DNA of 64,000 bases from Adiantum capillus-veneris (taxonomy: Eukaryota > Streptophyta > Polypodiopsida > Polypodiales > Pteridaceae). Made by a program: the position numbers and the translations under genes. Below the pieces are notes generated by a model that was not told where the DNA came from, did no database searches, and saw only the letters and a list, made by a program, of their open reading frames with translations. Shown piece after piece: positions 43,715-54,560 of the stretch; the stretch's first letter is position 1, and every line of letters starts with the position of its first letter. Location: assembly GCA_014529385.2 (NCBI GenBank), contig CM043963.1, positions 69,706,912-69,770,911 of the forward strand, given 5' to 3'.

Positions 43715-44778
43715 GATCGCCAACTAGAGATCATATGGGCAAGTTATGGGCCAATTAAGTTTTGTTGGCACTAGGAATGCGCCAGCTTGATCTCCTCACT
43801 AGGCATTCCATAAAGAGTCTTCTTAGCTTTGTTAAGGCTCTCTAGAAAAGTATGCAACATATGGGGTCAATCTAAATTGATGAATCGTCAATCGAGATTG
43901 TGGGTACCAAGACACACCCAATCAAAGCTGGGAGAAACTATCAGGGAGGTGGTAGCAGATGATTTTTGAGTTGGAGCGTTCCTTTTGAGGCCACAGCAAG
44001 GTTGGAATGCGGAGCAAGTAGGTGGAGTCGGAGTTTGGGATGTGAACTTTTGGCAGGGATTCAAAGCTTGTTTATAGGGTCAAGGATTTGGGAGCTGGAA
44101 GCTCTTCAAGGAGAATCAAAAAGCAACTTTTTGGGGGTGTTGAGGAGTTTTTTTAACCCCATGAGGGTGCAGTGAATAGGAAACTACCACATGGTGCCAT
44201 TTTGGTTTCATATGCATTGAGAGGATCCTAGAGGGAGTGGTATATATAATGCATATCAACACTCAATAGGAATGTATCAAGGGAGAAAGGGGAAAGCTCC
44301 ATGCCTCCCCCCCCGTGGTGGGTGCTGCTTGTGGGCTTGCGGGGCGGCCTGTGGTGGTGCTCGATGGCATTGTTGGTGGTCATTTTTATGCACGAAACTG
44401 GCTGGTGGTTAGTGGTGGTTCTAGAATTCCCATTGGGGCTTGTTATCATGGTGGGGGCCTACGGGCCTTAAGTTGAGGTTTGGAGCTAGCTTTTCGAGTG
44501 AGCTTTTCTTAGATATTGCTCAATTGACCAAATCTAGAAAAAAAACTCACTTTGGAAGCTTGCTCCAAAAAGCTCATTTCACAAAAAGTTTTTAGAGCCA
44601 GCTTTCTCGAGCGAGCATTTTTTTCTCTACCTCTTTCTCTCTCCCTCTCCCCTCTCTCTGTCTCCTCTATTTTACTCCCCTTTTGTGTCTCACTACCTAT
44701 CTCTATCTCTATTTCTCTCTATTTCCCACTCCTTCAATCTCTCTCTCTTGCTCTCTCCCTCCCCTCCCCTCCCCTTCC

Positions 44779-44780
<2 letters not shown>
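43715..44780. other. No gene recognised
   Basis: Original target DNA of B1 plus flanking sequence. Short frames only. About 44460-44620 has repeated GAGCTAGCTTTTCGAGTGAGC-like and GAGCCAGCTTTCTCGAGCGAG-like segments of unclear origin. Confidence 0.4.

Positions 44781-44783
<3 letters not shown>

Positions 44784-44859
<76 letters not shown>
44784..44859. repeat. (CT)n(CA)n compound microsatellite
   Basis: About 18 CT units running directly into about 20 CA units. Confidence 0.97.
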
Positions 44860-44860
<1 letters not shown>

Positions 44861-45445
44861 TACTAGGGATAGTGTGTTAATATCCTTGTGGTGTTTTTTA
44901 AAATGGGGACTATTTAACCTAAGGAGCCTTGGGTAAATTATTGGAGTAAAATCAGTAGGGATATTTTTAGAGGAGCCTTTAATAAAAACCTAACCATTAG
45001 TAGCTAATTAAAGCGCTATGAAGGAAGGCGGGCAGGGGCTTGCTCTATCATTTTTTTCCCTCTTCTAGACCTACTACAAGTCTGCAATACTGCATATTAC
45101 CTTCCTCTTTCCCATTCTCTCTTGCCCCTCTCTTATCTCTCCATCTTCGCCGTCTCCCGTTCTCTTATGAGATGTGGTTGTTGCAGGAACTAGGCCCGCC
45201 TCACTAACTCAGAAGGAATGCGGCCACTTAATGATGTGGTGCTGCTATATCATTTTTACCTTGAAGCTGGCCTGCCACACTACTGTAAAGGGAAATGGCC
45301 ATGGGCTCCTATCACTATAAAGGTGAGCGTTTTTTGCTCACTTAGCATTGGTACTGTGTGGCTTCTATGATTGTGTGAGTACTTGTGTGATTTGAGAGTG
45401 TGAGGTTTTCTTTCCACAAGGGTGTTAGGTTTAGTAATTGGCTAT

Positions 45446-47010
45446 ATGGCTAAAGGCAAGGATAAGCATACTATTGTAGAGTTGGCCGCGCCGATCTCCA
45501 TCTCAGGTGAGTTATGGACTACTATCCGATTGATGTGGTATGATTCATTTGATGCTATGGGTACCATTCCTCATACTTGTACTGTAATGTGACTTCTACT
45601 GAGATTTTTTTTGGCTATGGTTGGTTGGTTTATTTTCCTCTAGGAAATGCTTTCCTTTTATTCGTAAATCTTGAAGAAGTGTAATAGTGTGTATCGACGG
45701 ACTTGGTTTGTGATTGCCTGTCAAAATGTAGGGCTTGTTCTGTCGATACATATAAATGGTCTTGTCATTATCTTGGGTTGTTTCACATGGAAGGAAAGTA
45801 GCCTCCTACAATAATGGATGAATGATTTCTTAAAAAGCTTCAAACTTGGTAAAAGACACTATATGGTAATGCTGACCTACCTAGTGAGAATAATCATTGG
45901 CATGGCATGGGTACGAACCAGTCATAGGAATGGTCTTTTAATAAAAATCATTGAATAAACCTTTCCTCTTATAGTACTAGTTGATTGTTAACTTGAACCT
46001 TTGTCTTGATAAGATGATTGAAGTCCTACCTATTACTTGGTGATAGAACCTATAAAGTTAACCTACTGCATGACCTAGTAAATTTGGTTGATTTTTATTA
46101 ATTTACCACAGCAGGTATGCTTCTATTCGGTGATTCAGGGTTGGATATTGAGCTTACTAGTCTTGCTTAAATCTGGTCTATACCGTTTGTGTAGAGGGTG
46201 ATTCTAGGTTGGAAACTGAGCTTACCACGTGTGCTCAATTCTGGTCTCACTTAGCCATGATTTGGTGGTTGTGTACTGAGTTATGATTGATGGTGGCCAC
46301 AATGGTTATTCTACTATACCTATATAGAGGGGTTGATTGGTGTATGACCGTAAATAGTGGGGTAACCCACTTGCGGGGTAATAGACATTGGCCTGTATGG
46401 TCTAGTAATTCTACCGTGGTGGTTATACTAAGGTAATGTGACTCTGCTTGGTTATTGAGGGTTCCACTCTTGTTCAATTAAGTTCCATGCTATTGCATTT
46501 ATGGTTCTTGGGCATAACTGATTAAATTTGCCAAATGATTGGTTGGTTATAATGGATGGTGGCCGAATATAGCTATGGTTAGGATGGGTTGTGAATTATG
46601 GTAATTTTGGTTGTAAATTAAGCTGCTCATAAAGCCGTATATGGTCACGTATTACATAGAGGATATGGGCATTTGTGGCATACATCCTTGGCTTTTTTTG
46701 AACAAATAATGAATATCGGGTTTAACACTTACTACCTTACATATGGTCTCCGACTCCGACTAAATGGTGTTGGGAGTATTTACTAATTTCTTTTTATGTT
46801 ACATGTGACTCCAAGGTATAGATTGACTGCATGTATATTTATCACTGGCCCTGAAAAATAGCGGCTATTAATGCCAAACTATGTAAAGGCAAGAAACAAG
46901 AATATGTGGCCCACTCTGAGGCTAAATTGCCTCACAAAACTCGTCTCCGACCTTATCTCATGAGAGCTTGTAAAGCACAAGAGGCTCCAGTTGGTTGTCC
47001 ACCTTGTAAT
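45446..47010 (+). CDS. Possible small spliced gene, unrecognised
   Basis: Two coding-like patches. An ATG at about 45446 gives MAKGKDKHTIVELAAPISIS and runs into a consensus donor CAG/GTGAGT near 45507. About 1.35 kb downstream, after an AG acceptor (GAAAAATAG), a plus-strand stretch at about 46862-47010 reads AAINAKLCKGKKQEYVAHSE, then KLPHKTRLRPYLMRACKAQE, then VGCPPCN and stop. That last exon is Lys/Arg/Cys-rich and not explained by any transposon here. Whether the patches belong together, and any middle exons, cannot be decided from the sequence. No family recognised. Confidence 0.25.
46128..46255 (+). repeat. Imperfect tandem duplication, about 65-bp unit
   Basis: GGTGATTCAGGGTTGGATAT and GGTGATTCTAGGTTGGAAAC each lead into TGAGCTTAC...GCT(T/C)AA(A/T)TCTGGTCT. 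Two diverged copies side by side. Confidence 0.65.
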
Positions 47011-47398
47011 TGAAACCATCTCTAAATATATAACTAGATTTACCTTTCTTACTATATTTGTTTTTCTCTTTAAAAGAAGTTAAGTTGGGTGACATCTATA
47101 ACATCTGCGATACCCATGCATCACCTGCATATGGGACCAATTCTACCTGAAAGTTGTGTTGTTTCCATGGATGCACGTGAGAGTTACCTTCTCAACTATG
47201 GTTTTCAAAGTTCCTTGGATTGAAGATGGTGGATACATATATCTTCAGGCTCTTAACTCTTCTTGTACTTATTTATAAAGTCCATTTTGTACTATGAGTG
47301 GGAATTATACCACCTTCACTGGCATAGTTTCTTTGTAATTTGAAAGAATTCTTTGGTGTTTATGTGATATTGTTACTGGAACACAAACACACACAATT

Positions 47399-47478
<80 letters not shown>

Positions 47479-48372
47479 ACGCATAGAGCTCAAAATCCTA
47501 CTGCATCGCGTACAGACATGGCTATGCAAAGAGAGGAGCAGACAAGAGAGAAGACAAGGTAGATGAGAACACGAGCGGATACGCAAAATGAAAAAGAGAG
47601 TTTATCATTGGATTTCTCTTAAGCCTTTATAGGCACTTACAACATGTTCACACATGAGTGTCCATTGAAGTTGGGTTGATCCCAACAATTGCCTCCTTTA
47701 GTCAAACTTAGCATAATCTTCATGATGATTCCCCCTAGAACTAGACTCACACTCTCATGACACACAAAGTTTTAGGTTTACTCTCAACCAGGCTTTGGTA
47801 TACTCGTAAACCGTGATTTTCAGGTTTTCTCACCACCTAGTGCTACTACCGAGCTACCATCATGTGGGATTTTTGGTTTACACCCAAACCTTGGGTTTAG
47901 GTTTACTCGTAAACCTCATGAGAATTGGTTACAAAACAAGCTAGGGCTTTTCATAATCCACGAGGGAAGGTCCTACCACCGGTGTCATTGTACTCTTCAA
48001 GGTAGCGTCTAGTCCCATTTATATTTTCATCATTCTAAGAACTGGGTAGATGGATGTGAGGCTTCGGCCAATAAAAAGCCAAACATACTGACTTTGTGTG
48101 AACGACCACTTAGTCGATCGAAGTATTTTTAGATTATTATTTTTTGAATATATATATATATATATATATAACTTTGACTTGAAGAGCGTGATCTTTGACG
48201 TGCACTATAGAAAATTAAAGAAGCACTGTCGTTTTTTGCATGTTGTAGCTCCTCCGAGGTGATAGATAGCCATCATAAAATCAACATGAGGACATCCAAA
48301 AGTCCCGGCCTTCGTCCACTTATGGTGTTGTGTCCCAGTTCCACCTTTCTTGAGCTATGGGCAGCACCAATG

Positions 48373-48403
<31 letters not shown>

Positions 48404-49230
48404 GCATGGACAACTAGGAGTCCTGCTTTATCGAGAGGCGCACACACATGCTGTAGACACAAAAGAGGGTAGTACCTAGGACAAAAAAATTCATGGGCTC
48501 GAAAGCAAAGCATTGCCTAGAACAATAGATCTATAGAATTGATGTGTTAGGAAGCAAAGGAAATGGCGTGTTGTGTGTGTAGCACAAAGGAGAGCGCCAA
48601 GAGAGGTAAGCCCTTTGGCTATGGAAAATGCTCTCTGCATATCCTGATTAAGTTGTTGTACCTGACTAGTTAGCTCCTATTAAATTAATAGAAGCTTTGG
48701 AGCATCTTCCTAGGCTCTTTGCAATTTATCTTCAGCATTTCTAAAGTTGTTGCATGTTCACCGATGTGTAGACAAGGCCCCCTTTGGGCGGTTGGTGGAG
48801 GAGGAGGAGGCGAAGGTGATAGGGCTGCAAGGCAAGATTACCGTGTAGAGGATACCACCTTGGGATGGGAGGAAGAGCTACGGTAGACGACCAACGATCA
48901 TGGCTAGGGAGGACAAACTGCAGTCGATAGTGGCCGTTGTAGCACTACACGTGAACCAAGGCATTCTGCGGCCCAACTTGCCACTTCTCTCTCGCCACTT
49001 CTGAGACACTTGTGTCGTGCTCACAACAACAATGATCTCATGTGCATCCTATCCTTCAATGGATCCCCTCCCCGTTTATTGCAGGACCACATTTTGTTAA
49101 TTTGTACTTTTGTCGTTTCTTAATACATAGAGGGTACACAATACATGTACATTTGATTTGTCTCATAGGCCCGAACTGTGGCCTTGACTAATAGAGGTGA
49201 AAGAAAATTTCTTTTTTTCTTTTTTTGTCT
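47011..49230. other. No gene recognised; several microsatellites
   Basis: Contains (CT)n 47404-47468 running into (CG)n 47468-47478, (TA)n about 48149-48171 and (CA)n 48374-48402. The remaining sequence shows no domain on either strand. Confidence 0.55.
47404..47478. repeat. (CT)n(CG)n microsatellite
   Basis: About 32 CT units followed by GCGCGCGCGC; the alternating CG part is Z-DNA-prone. Confidence 0.97.
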
Positions 49231-49233
49231 CTA

Positions 49234-49345
49234 TGTGTGGGCTACTTTAACCATGCACCAAGCTTTAGGCAGTCCATAGGTCACAACCTAGAAGAACATT
49301 GTAAAAATTTATTAGGCGGGAGGTTGAGGCCTGCCCCCCCCCCCC

Positions 49346-49385
<40 letters not shown>

Positions 49386-49480
49386 TCTTGCACTAATTAC
49401 CATGCCCTTCATACTTTTGGTCAATCAACAACTCACAACATGGAACAACCATGCAAAAGAAATTCTTTGGAGGGTGGTGA
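49234..49480 (+). repeat. Diverged tandem duplication around C12-(TG)n
   Basis: The segment at about 49252-49323 (FRQSIGHNLEEHCKN in one frame) and that at about 49400-49475 (FGQSTTHNMEQPCKR) are recognisably related and lie on either side of a C12 run (49334-49345) and a (TG)n run (49348-49384). An old tandem duplication of about 150 bp with a microsatellite at its joint. Confidence 0.55.
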
Positions 49481-49730
49481 TGGCAGCGTAGGGTCAATTA
49501 GCTTCAAGCTTTTGGGCCAAGAGGTGAAGCAATGGACTAGTTTTCACAAGCAAGGAGATTCCAAACGAGTGGATGGCATATCTTAAGTTGTACATGTTAT
49601 TGCTCATATGCCTAACAAGGATAGCAAGATGCATACTTTTCCCAATCGTGATGCATGGTAAGACTAAGGTGTGGTTTTAAGCATTGGAAGGCAAGCGGGG
49701 GCATGCTTGGCCGGCTCTACGGGCACAATT

Positions 49731-49937
49731 TGTTGGAATTAGGGTTTGGAGAAGACGAAGGAAGCTCAAGGCACACAACGGAGAGAGTTTTACATGGTGT
49801 GCTATGAAAAGATAGATAGCCCTAGAGTGATGGGCATATATACAATGCACGGGGGAGAAAACCTCCTAAAGAGGGAAAAAATGCCCCAGCGGTCCTAGTG
49901 TGTTCACACACATCACTACCACATGTATATGGTAGCA
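49731..49937 (-). repeat. 3' LTR of element D (207 bp)
   Basis: Plus strand TGTTGGAATTAGGG...GTAGCA; TG...CA ends. It is bounded inside by the minus-strand polypurine tract CTTTAGGGGGGATT (49938-49951). The inner end carries the imperfect palindrome CTACCACATGTATATGGTAG. With no second LTR in the window, the outer border rests on the TG and on position only. Confidence 0.65.
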
Positions 49938-50009
49938 AATCCCCCCTAAAGTGATGCGGTGAATGAGAGCTGGCACATGAGTAAAGGGAAGTGCCATGTC
50001 TTGAGGACA

Positions 50010-51900
50010 TGATTAGTCCACAAAGGGGAGTAAGCCCAAAGATTTGTGGAAAGCTTTGAGCTTCTCACAAGACAATGCCTTTGTGAAAAGATCTACAAGG
50101 TTGTCCTGTGTTGGCACGTAAGCCAAGATAATCTCTCCTGCTGAGAGCCTCTACCTGGCGTAGTGGTAATGCACCTCAATGTGCTTTGTACGAGCATGAA
50201 AAACTGGGTTCCTCTCGCAACTTCCAATGCGCTCTGACTGTCAGTGTAGACAGTGTTGGTAGTGTCTTGTCCAACACCCAAATCATCCATAAGGCATCTG
50301 AGCCATACACACTCAACCGTAGCTGTGAAGATTTCCCTGTACTCAGCCTCACAATCAGAAGTGGTCATAGTAGGTTGCTTCTTGCTCAACCATGATATAC
50401 ATGAACTACCAAGCATGAAACAAAAACCACATGTGGACACGTGCATGTCAAAACAATCGCCCAATCTGAGTCCAAAAAAGCATATAAGTCTGGCGGTAAT
50501 GATCCCCCTCTTGGGATAAAATAAGCCAAGATGTAAAGTGCCACTAAGGTAGGAGAAAATCCTCTTGATAGCCTGCCAATGCTTAGACCCTGGGCTGTGC
50601 TTAAATCTGTTGACCTATGAGACTGCAAACTGAATATCCGGCCTTGTGTTGCATACATAAATGAGTCATCCAATAGTAGTTTGGTAAAGAGTGACATTTG
50701 TAGAATCACCAGCATCATGAAGACTCAATTTCAAACTTGTTTCCATGGGAGTGGCAATAGGTTTGCAATCCTTAAGTCCAAACTTACATAGCAATGTCTC
50801 TATGTAACTTTTTTGACACAAGGCAATACCACCATCACACTGCTTAAACTGTATACCCAAGTAGTGATGCAAAAGTCCCAAATCTTTCATCTTGAAAGTA
50901 GCATTGAAATCAGCCTTAAATTCAGCAATATGTCTCTCATTTGGTCGAGTGATTAGAAAATCATCTACATAAATAACCACAATGAGAAGTACATTACCCT
51001 CACGCTTTACATACAATGTGCTTTCTGTTGGACTGTTACAAAAGCCTTGTTTGACCAAATGAGTGTCAGCTTTCTCATACCAAGCACAAGGAGATTGCTT
51101 CAACCCATACAAAGCCTTCTTACATCTGCACACTTTGTCCTCTTATCCTTTCTTGACAAAACCAAGAGGTTGCATTACATAAACTTTCTCAAATATGTCA
51201 CCATTCAAGAAAGAAGTAACAATGTCTAATTGATGTACATCCCAACCAAAATGAGCTGCCAATGCACATAGAAAACACACAGTAGTCATACGACAAGTGG
51301 GAGCAAAAGTCTCTTCATAATCTATGCCTTTTTGCTATGCATAACCTTTTGCAACAAGTCGAGCCTTATGGCGATCGATTTCACCATCCGGCTTGCGTTT
51401 CAACTTGTACCAATGTCTTGTTTGCCAGGAGGCAAATCACATAAAGTCCATGTGTCATATTCTATAAGTGCATCATATTTTGATTGCATGGCAGTCATCC
51501 AATTTTTTGAATTTTGTGCTTCATCAAAAGATAGAGGTTCCTCAACATCATGTAAGCTAGACACAACCAAAGTATAATGATCTGATGCATAAGATGCATG
51601 GCGAGTGCCTGAATGAGTATGCCTAGACAAAGGTGCATGCCTAGACAAAGGTGAATGAGTATGCCTAGACAAAGGTGCATGCAATTTACTATCATGCAAT
51701 GTATGCACCAGCCATTTTGGCATACCTCTAGCCTACTCATTTTCAGCCCTTTCCTCATCAAGTACATCATGTACATCTGCATCAGTAATAGGCTAATCTG
51801 TAACATTTTCAAAAACCCCCATAGGCTATACATTCGCCTCATTGGAATTTACATTCGAACTTCCACCACTAAAAAGGGGCAACAAAGTGTCATAAATGTC
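50010..51900 (-). pseudogene. Element D reverse transcriptase and RNase H
   Basis: Minus strand. RT start NWMTAMQSKYDALIEYDTW (51500), KALYGLKQSPCAWYEKAD (51110), catalytic IYVDDFLITRPNE (50960), MKDLGLLHHYLGIQF (50890). Then RNase H SCISWLSKKQPTMTTSDCEA (50400) and YTDSQSALEVARG; the C-terminal tail HVPTQDNLVDLFTKAL, usual for copia, ends near 50010. RT is open 51133-50666 (155 codons); a stop at 50666, others nearby and a frameshift around 50215 break the rest. Confidence 0.87.
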
Positions 51901-51959
51901 CTGTGAGTTTATATTACTGTCTCTAGTACATGACATCAAGGGATGAATAGAATCTTCCA

Positions 51960-53183
51960 CAAACACTACATCTCGTGAAACCAAAATATGCTTTGTTTAT
52001 GGATGATACAACCTGTAACCTTTTCTTTCAGCACTATAACCAACAAAAATACATTTGACAACCTTATCATCCAATTTTCTGTATTGTGTTTGGGACACCA
52101 AAGCATATGCCAAACAACCAAAAACACGCATGTGCTCAATAGAAGGTTTTCTGCCATGCCATGCTTCATATGGAGTAATAGACTGCAAAGATTTGTAGGA
52201 CACCTATTCAGTACATAAGTGGCACACATGATGGCCTCAAGCCAAAAAGAATGCAGCAAACCTTGACTTTTGACCATACATAGTGCCATTTTCGTAAGTG
52301 ACACCTGCTTTTCCTCTCAGCAACACCATTTTGCTGAGGTGTATAAGGCACTGTACATTGGTGTTTTATCCCACGACTAGCCAGAAATGCATTAAATTCA
52401 TGAGACATATACTCCCCCCCTCGATCGGAACAGAGGGTGCCCATAGTACATCTCGAGAAATTTTCAGCCATAGCGAAAAATTGTTTGAAGCACATAAAAA
52501 CTTTGGACTTCACTTCAAGCGGAAATACCCATGCATGCCTAGAGTAAACATTGAATGAAAGTCATGAAGTAAAGGTAATTTCCCAAGGACGAAGTTTGCT
52601 TGGCACCACAAACATCATTATGCACAAGCTGCAACCTGCATGTGGTCCTAACTGAACCATCCTCTGGAAACTTCAAATGATGCATCTTACCCAAAATACA
52701 ACCTTCACAAACATGTTTGGCATGTGCTTCAAGAGGTGGCAAAGAAGCAACCATATCAAATTTTGCAAACGCAGCAAACTGACAAAATTCAGATGATCAA
52801 AACGTGCATGCCAAAGTTTTGCATCTGAAATAGCCCTTGAATCTGCAACTGCATTTGTAAAATTTTTTCCACACTTGTCATACAAAGTGAGATTATACAG
52901 GCCACAACACAAAAGGCCAGATGCAGCAATTTCATCACCAAAATCAAGATCATGAACTGTACATCTGTCATCCACAAATTTGACTACAAGTCCAAGTTTA
53001 GCAAGTGCAGATACAGACAAAAGATTCTTCTTGATCCTAGGTACATAAAGTGTATCAACGAGTGTGAAAGAACTTCCATTTATAGTAGTAACCACAATCT
53101 TTCCAACTCCATGAACCGGATAAGAGGCATCGTTGGCACAAGTGACTGAATTCCCATGAGGGGCAGACTCGAGAGAGGTGAAC
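51960..53183 (-). pseudogene. Element D integrase and gag-pre-integrase domain
   Basis: Minus strand. It starts at the protease C-terminal part directly after B2 (SLESAPHGNSVTCANDASY), then FTLVDTLYVPRIKKNLLSVS, the pre-integrase motif AKLWHARFDHLNF (HH) and CEGCILGKMHHLKFP (CC), then LVHNDVCG (first Asp) near 52640, DRGGEYMSHEFNAF (second Asp) and YTPQQNGVAERKSR (Glu) near 52340. The C-terminal region has SITPYEAWHGRKPSIEHMR and FGCLAYALV (52190-52090). Several frameshifts. Confidence 0.85.
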
Positions 53184-54560
53184 TGTAACATTTAATGGCC
53201 TAGTAACTTGTGTGTAGCGGAAAATAGCATGAACATAGTGAGCATTTCATAAGAATAGATTCCTAATGAGCATAACAAGAGTGCTTGGGTGGAGAGAGCA
53301 ACAAAAAGCATAAAACCTAGTTAGATAGGCATGAACAATACTTCAAAAGAGAGAGATTAAACTATTGACAACATTTGAGGACCGGATTTATATGGAGCCG
53401 GTCCCCCCTCCAAAAGGCTTTGTATTATAGGTTTCCCCCATCAAGGGAGACATTTTACAATATAATTCTCTGTGTTCCTTCAATAACTAGCTAGTGTAAA
53501 GATGATGGAAGCTTCAAGCACTAGCAAACACTTTAAAGCACAACATCAATTCCCTCACGGTCTCAAACCCAAGACCTCACACACCTTCGAAGATGGTGAG
53601 AGCTAGCGGGGTATGAGAGTAGATTGAGAGGAAGAAGGAGTATTATTATGATAAAGATGTACATCTCCTCACATAATCACTCATATTAGCATAGCATAGC
53701 TTACTAATTAGCACGGTAGAGGAGATGAGCATGCATTGAAGCTTGGCTCTTGGTTGGATTTGCATCACAAAGCCAAGAGTTGTTGGTGTAGGCCACCCTT
53801 CTCACAAGCTTGGAGTAGGTGTTAAGCTTTCCATTAAATCTTGGGAAAGAAAGAGAGAGAGTCTTCTTCCTTCACCCATGAGCTAGTGTGAGTGTGTGTG
53901 GAATAATGCCTTGAGAAATTCAGCCCAAGCCAGTTGAATGCTCATTGGACCCCTTGAGAGACTGTCCAATAGTCTTTTAGAGACATTAATTCTTATTGGT
54001 TTTTCTATTAAGTGTTGTTAAATTAATTAAACTAGATTTACTCTAGCCTTATTTTCATTGGTCCACCTCCATGGCCGTCCAATAGGATTTGGGTGCACCT
54101 TGTGGGCATCTGGCCTAGGGAGCTGACATGTGTCCCTCTTTCCCTTTGTGTACAGGGAGTTTGTGAGTGTGTGTGTGTGTGTGTTTCTCTCTCATTCCCT
54201 ACTTGCAAGGCTCGCCCCCTCCTGTGTAGACTCATGAAGACTTTTTGTACACACACAAAGCATCCAATATTCCTAAGCTTTGACCATTGGACACAACCTT
54301 TGATTTTTGAACCTTAGCATTTTGGAAGTCTTAATGGAATGAACCTTAGGGTCTTTAAAGCCCATTGTTGCACATTGCTCTTTTGTAGATGGCCCCCCCT
54401 TTGGATCCCTATTTTCCCTCTTGTGGATCCCTACTGTGGCCGGCGATCTACTAGCTTAACCAATATTCTAGCTTTTTCTCCCCTGGTATTTCCCCATATT
54501 AAATGATTAGTTTAACATGAGAAAATCATTTAGGAGAATTAGATATTAGTTAATATGACA
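53184..54560 (-). repeat. 3' LTR of B2
   Basis: 1377 bp; plus strand TGTAACATTTAATGG...TATGACA. Homologous to the B1 LTRs but about 220 bp shorter, owing mainly to a deletion near 53930 (present in the other LTR of this element around 58870-59100). Contains a (GT)n run at 54163-54184. Confidence 0.92.

Noticed and set aside
45446-45510. Plastid ribosomal L33 gene (begins MAKGKD)
   Set aside because: Only the first six residues agree. The following sequence does not match that family.
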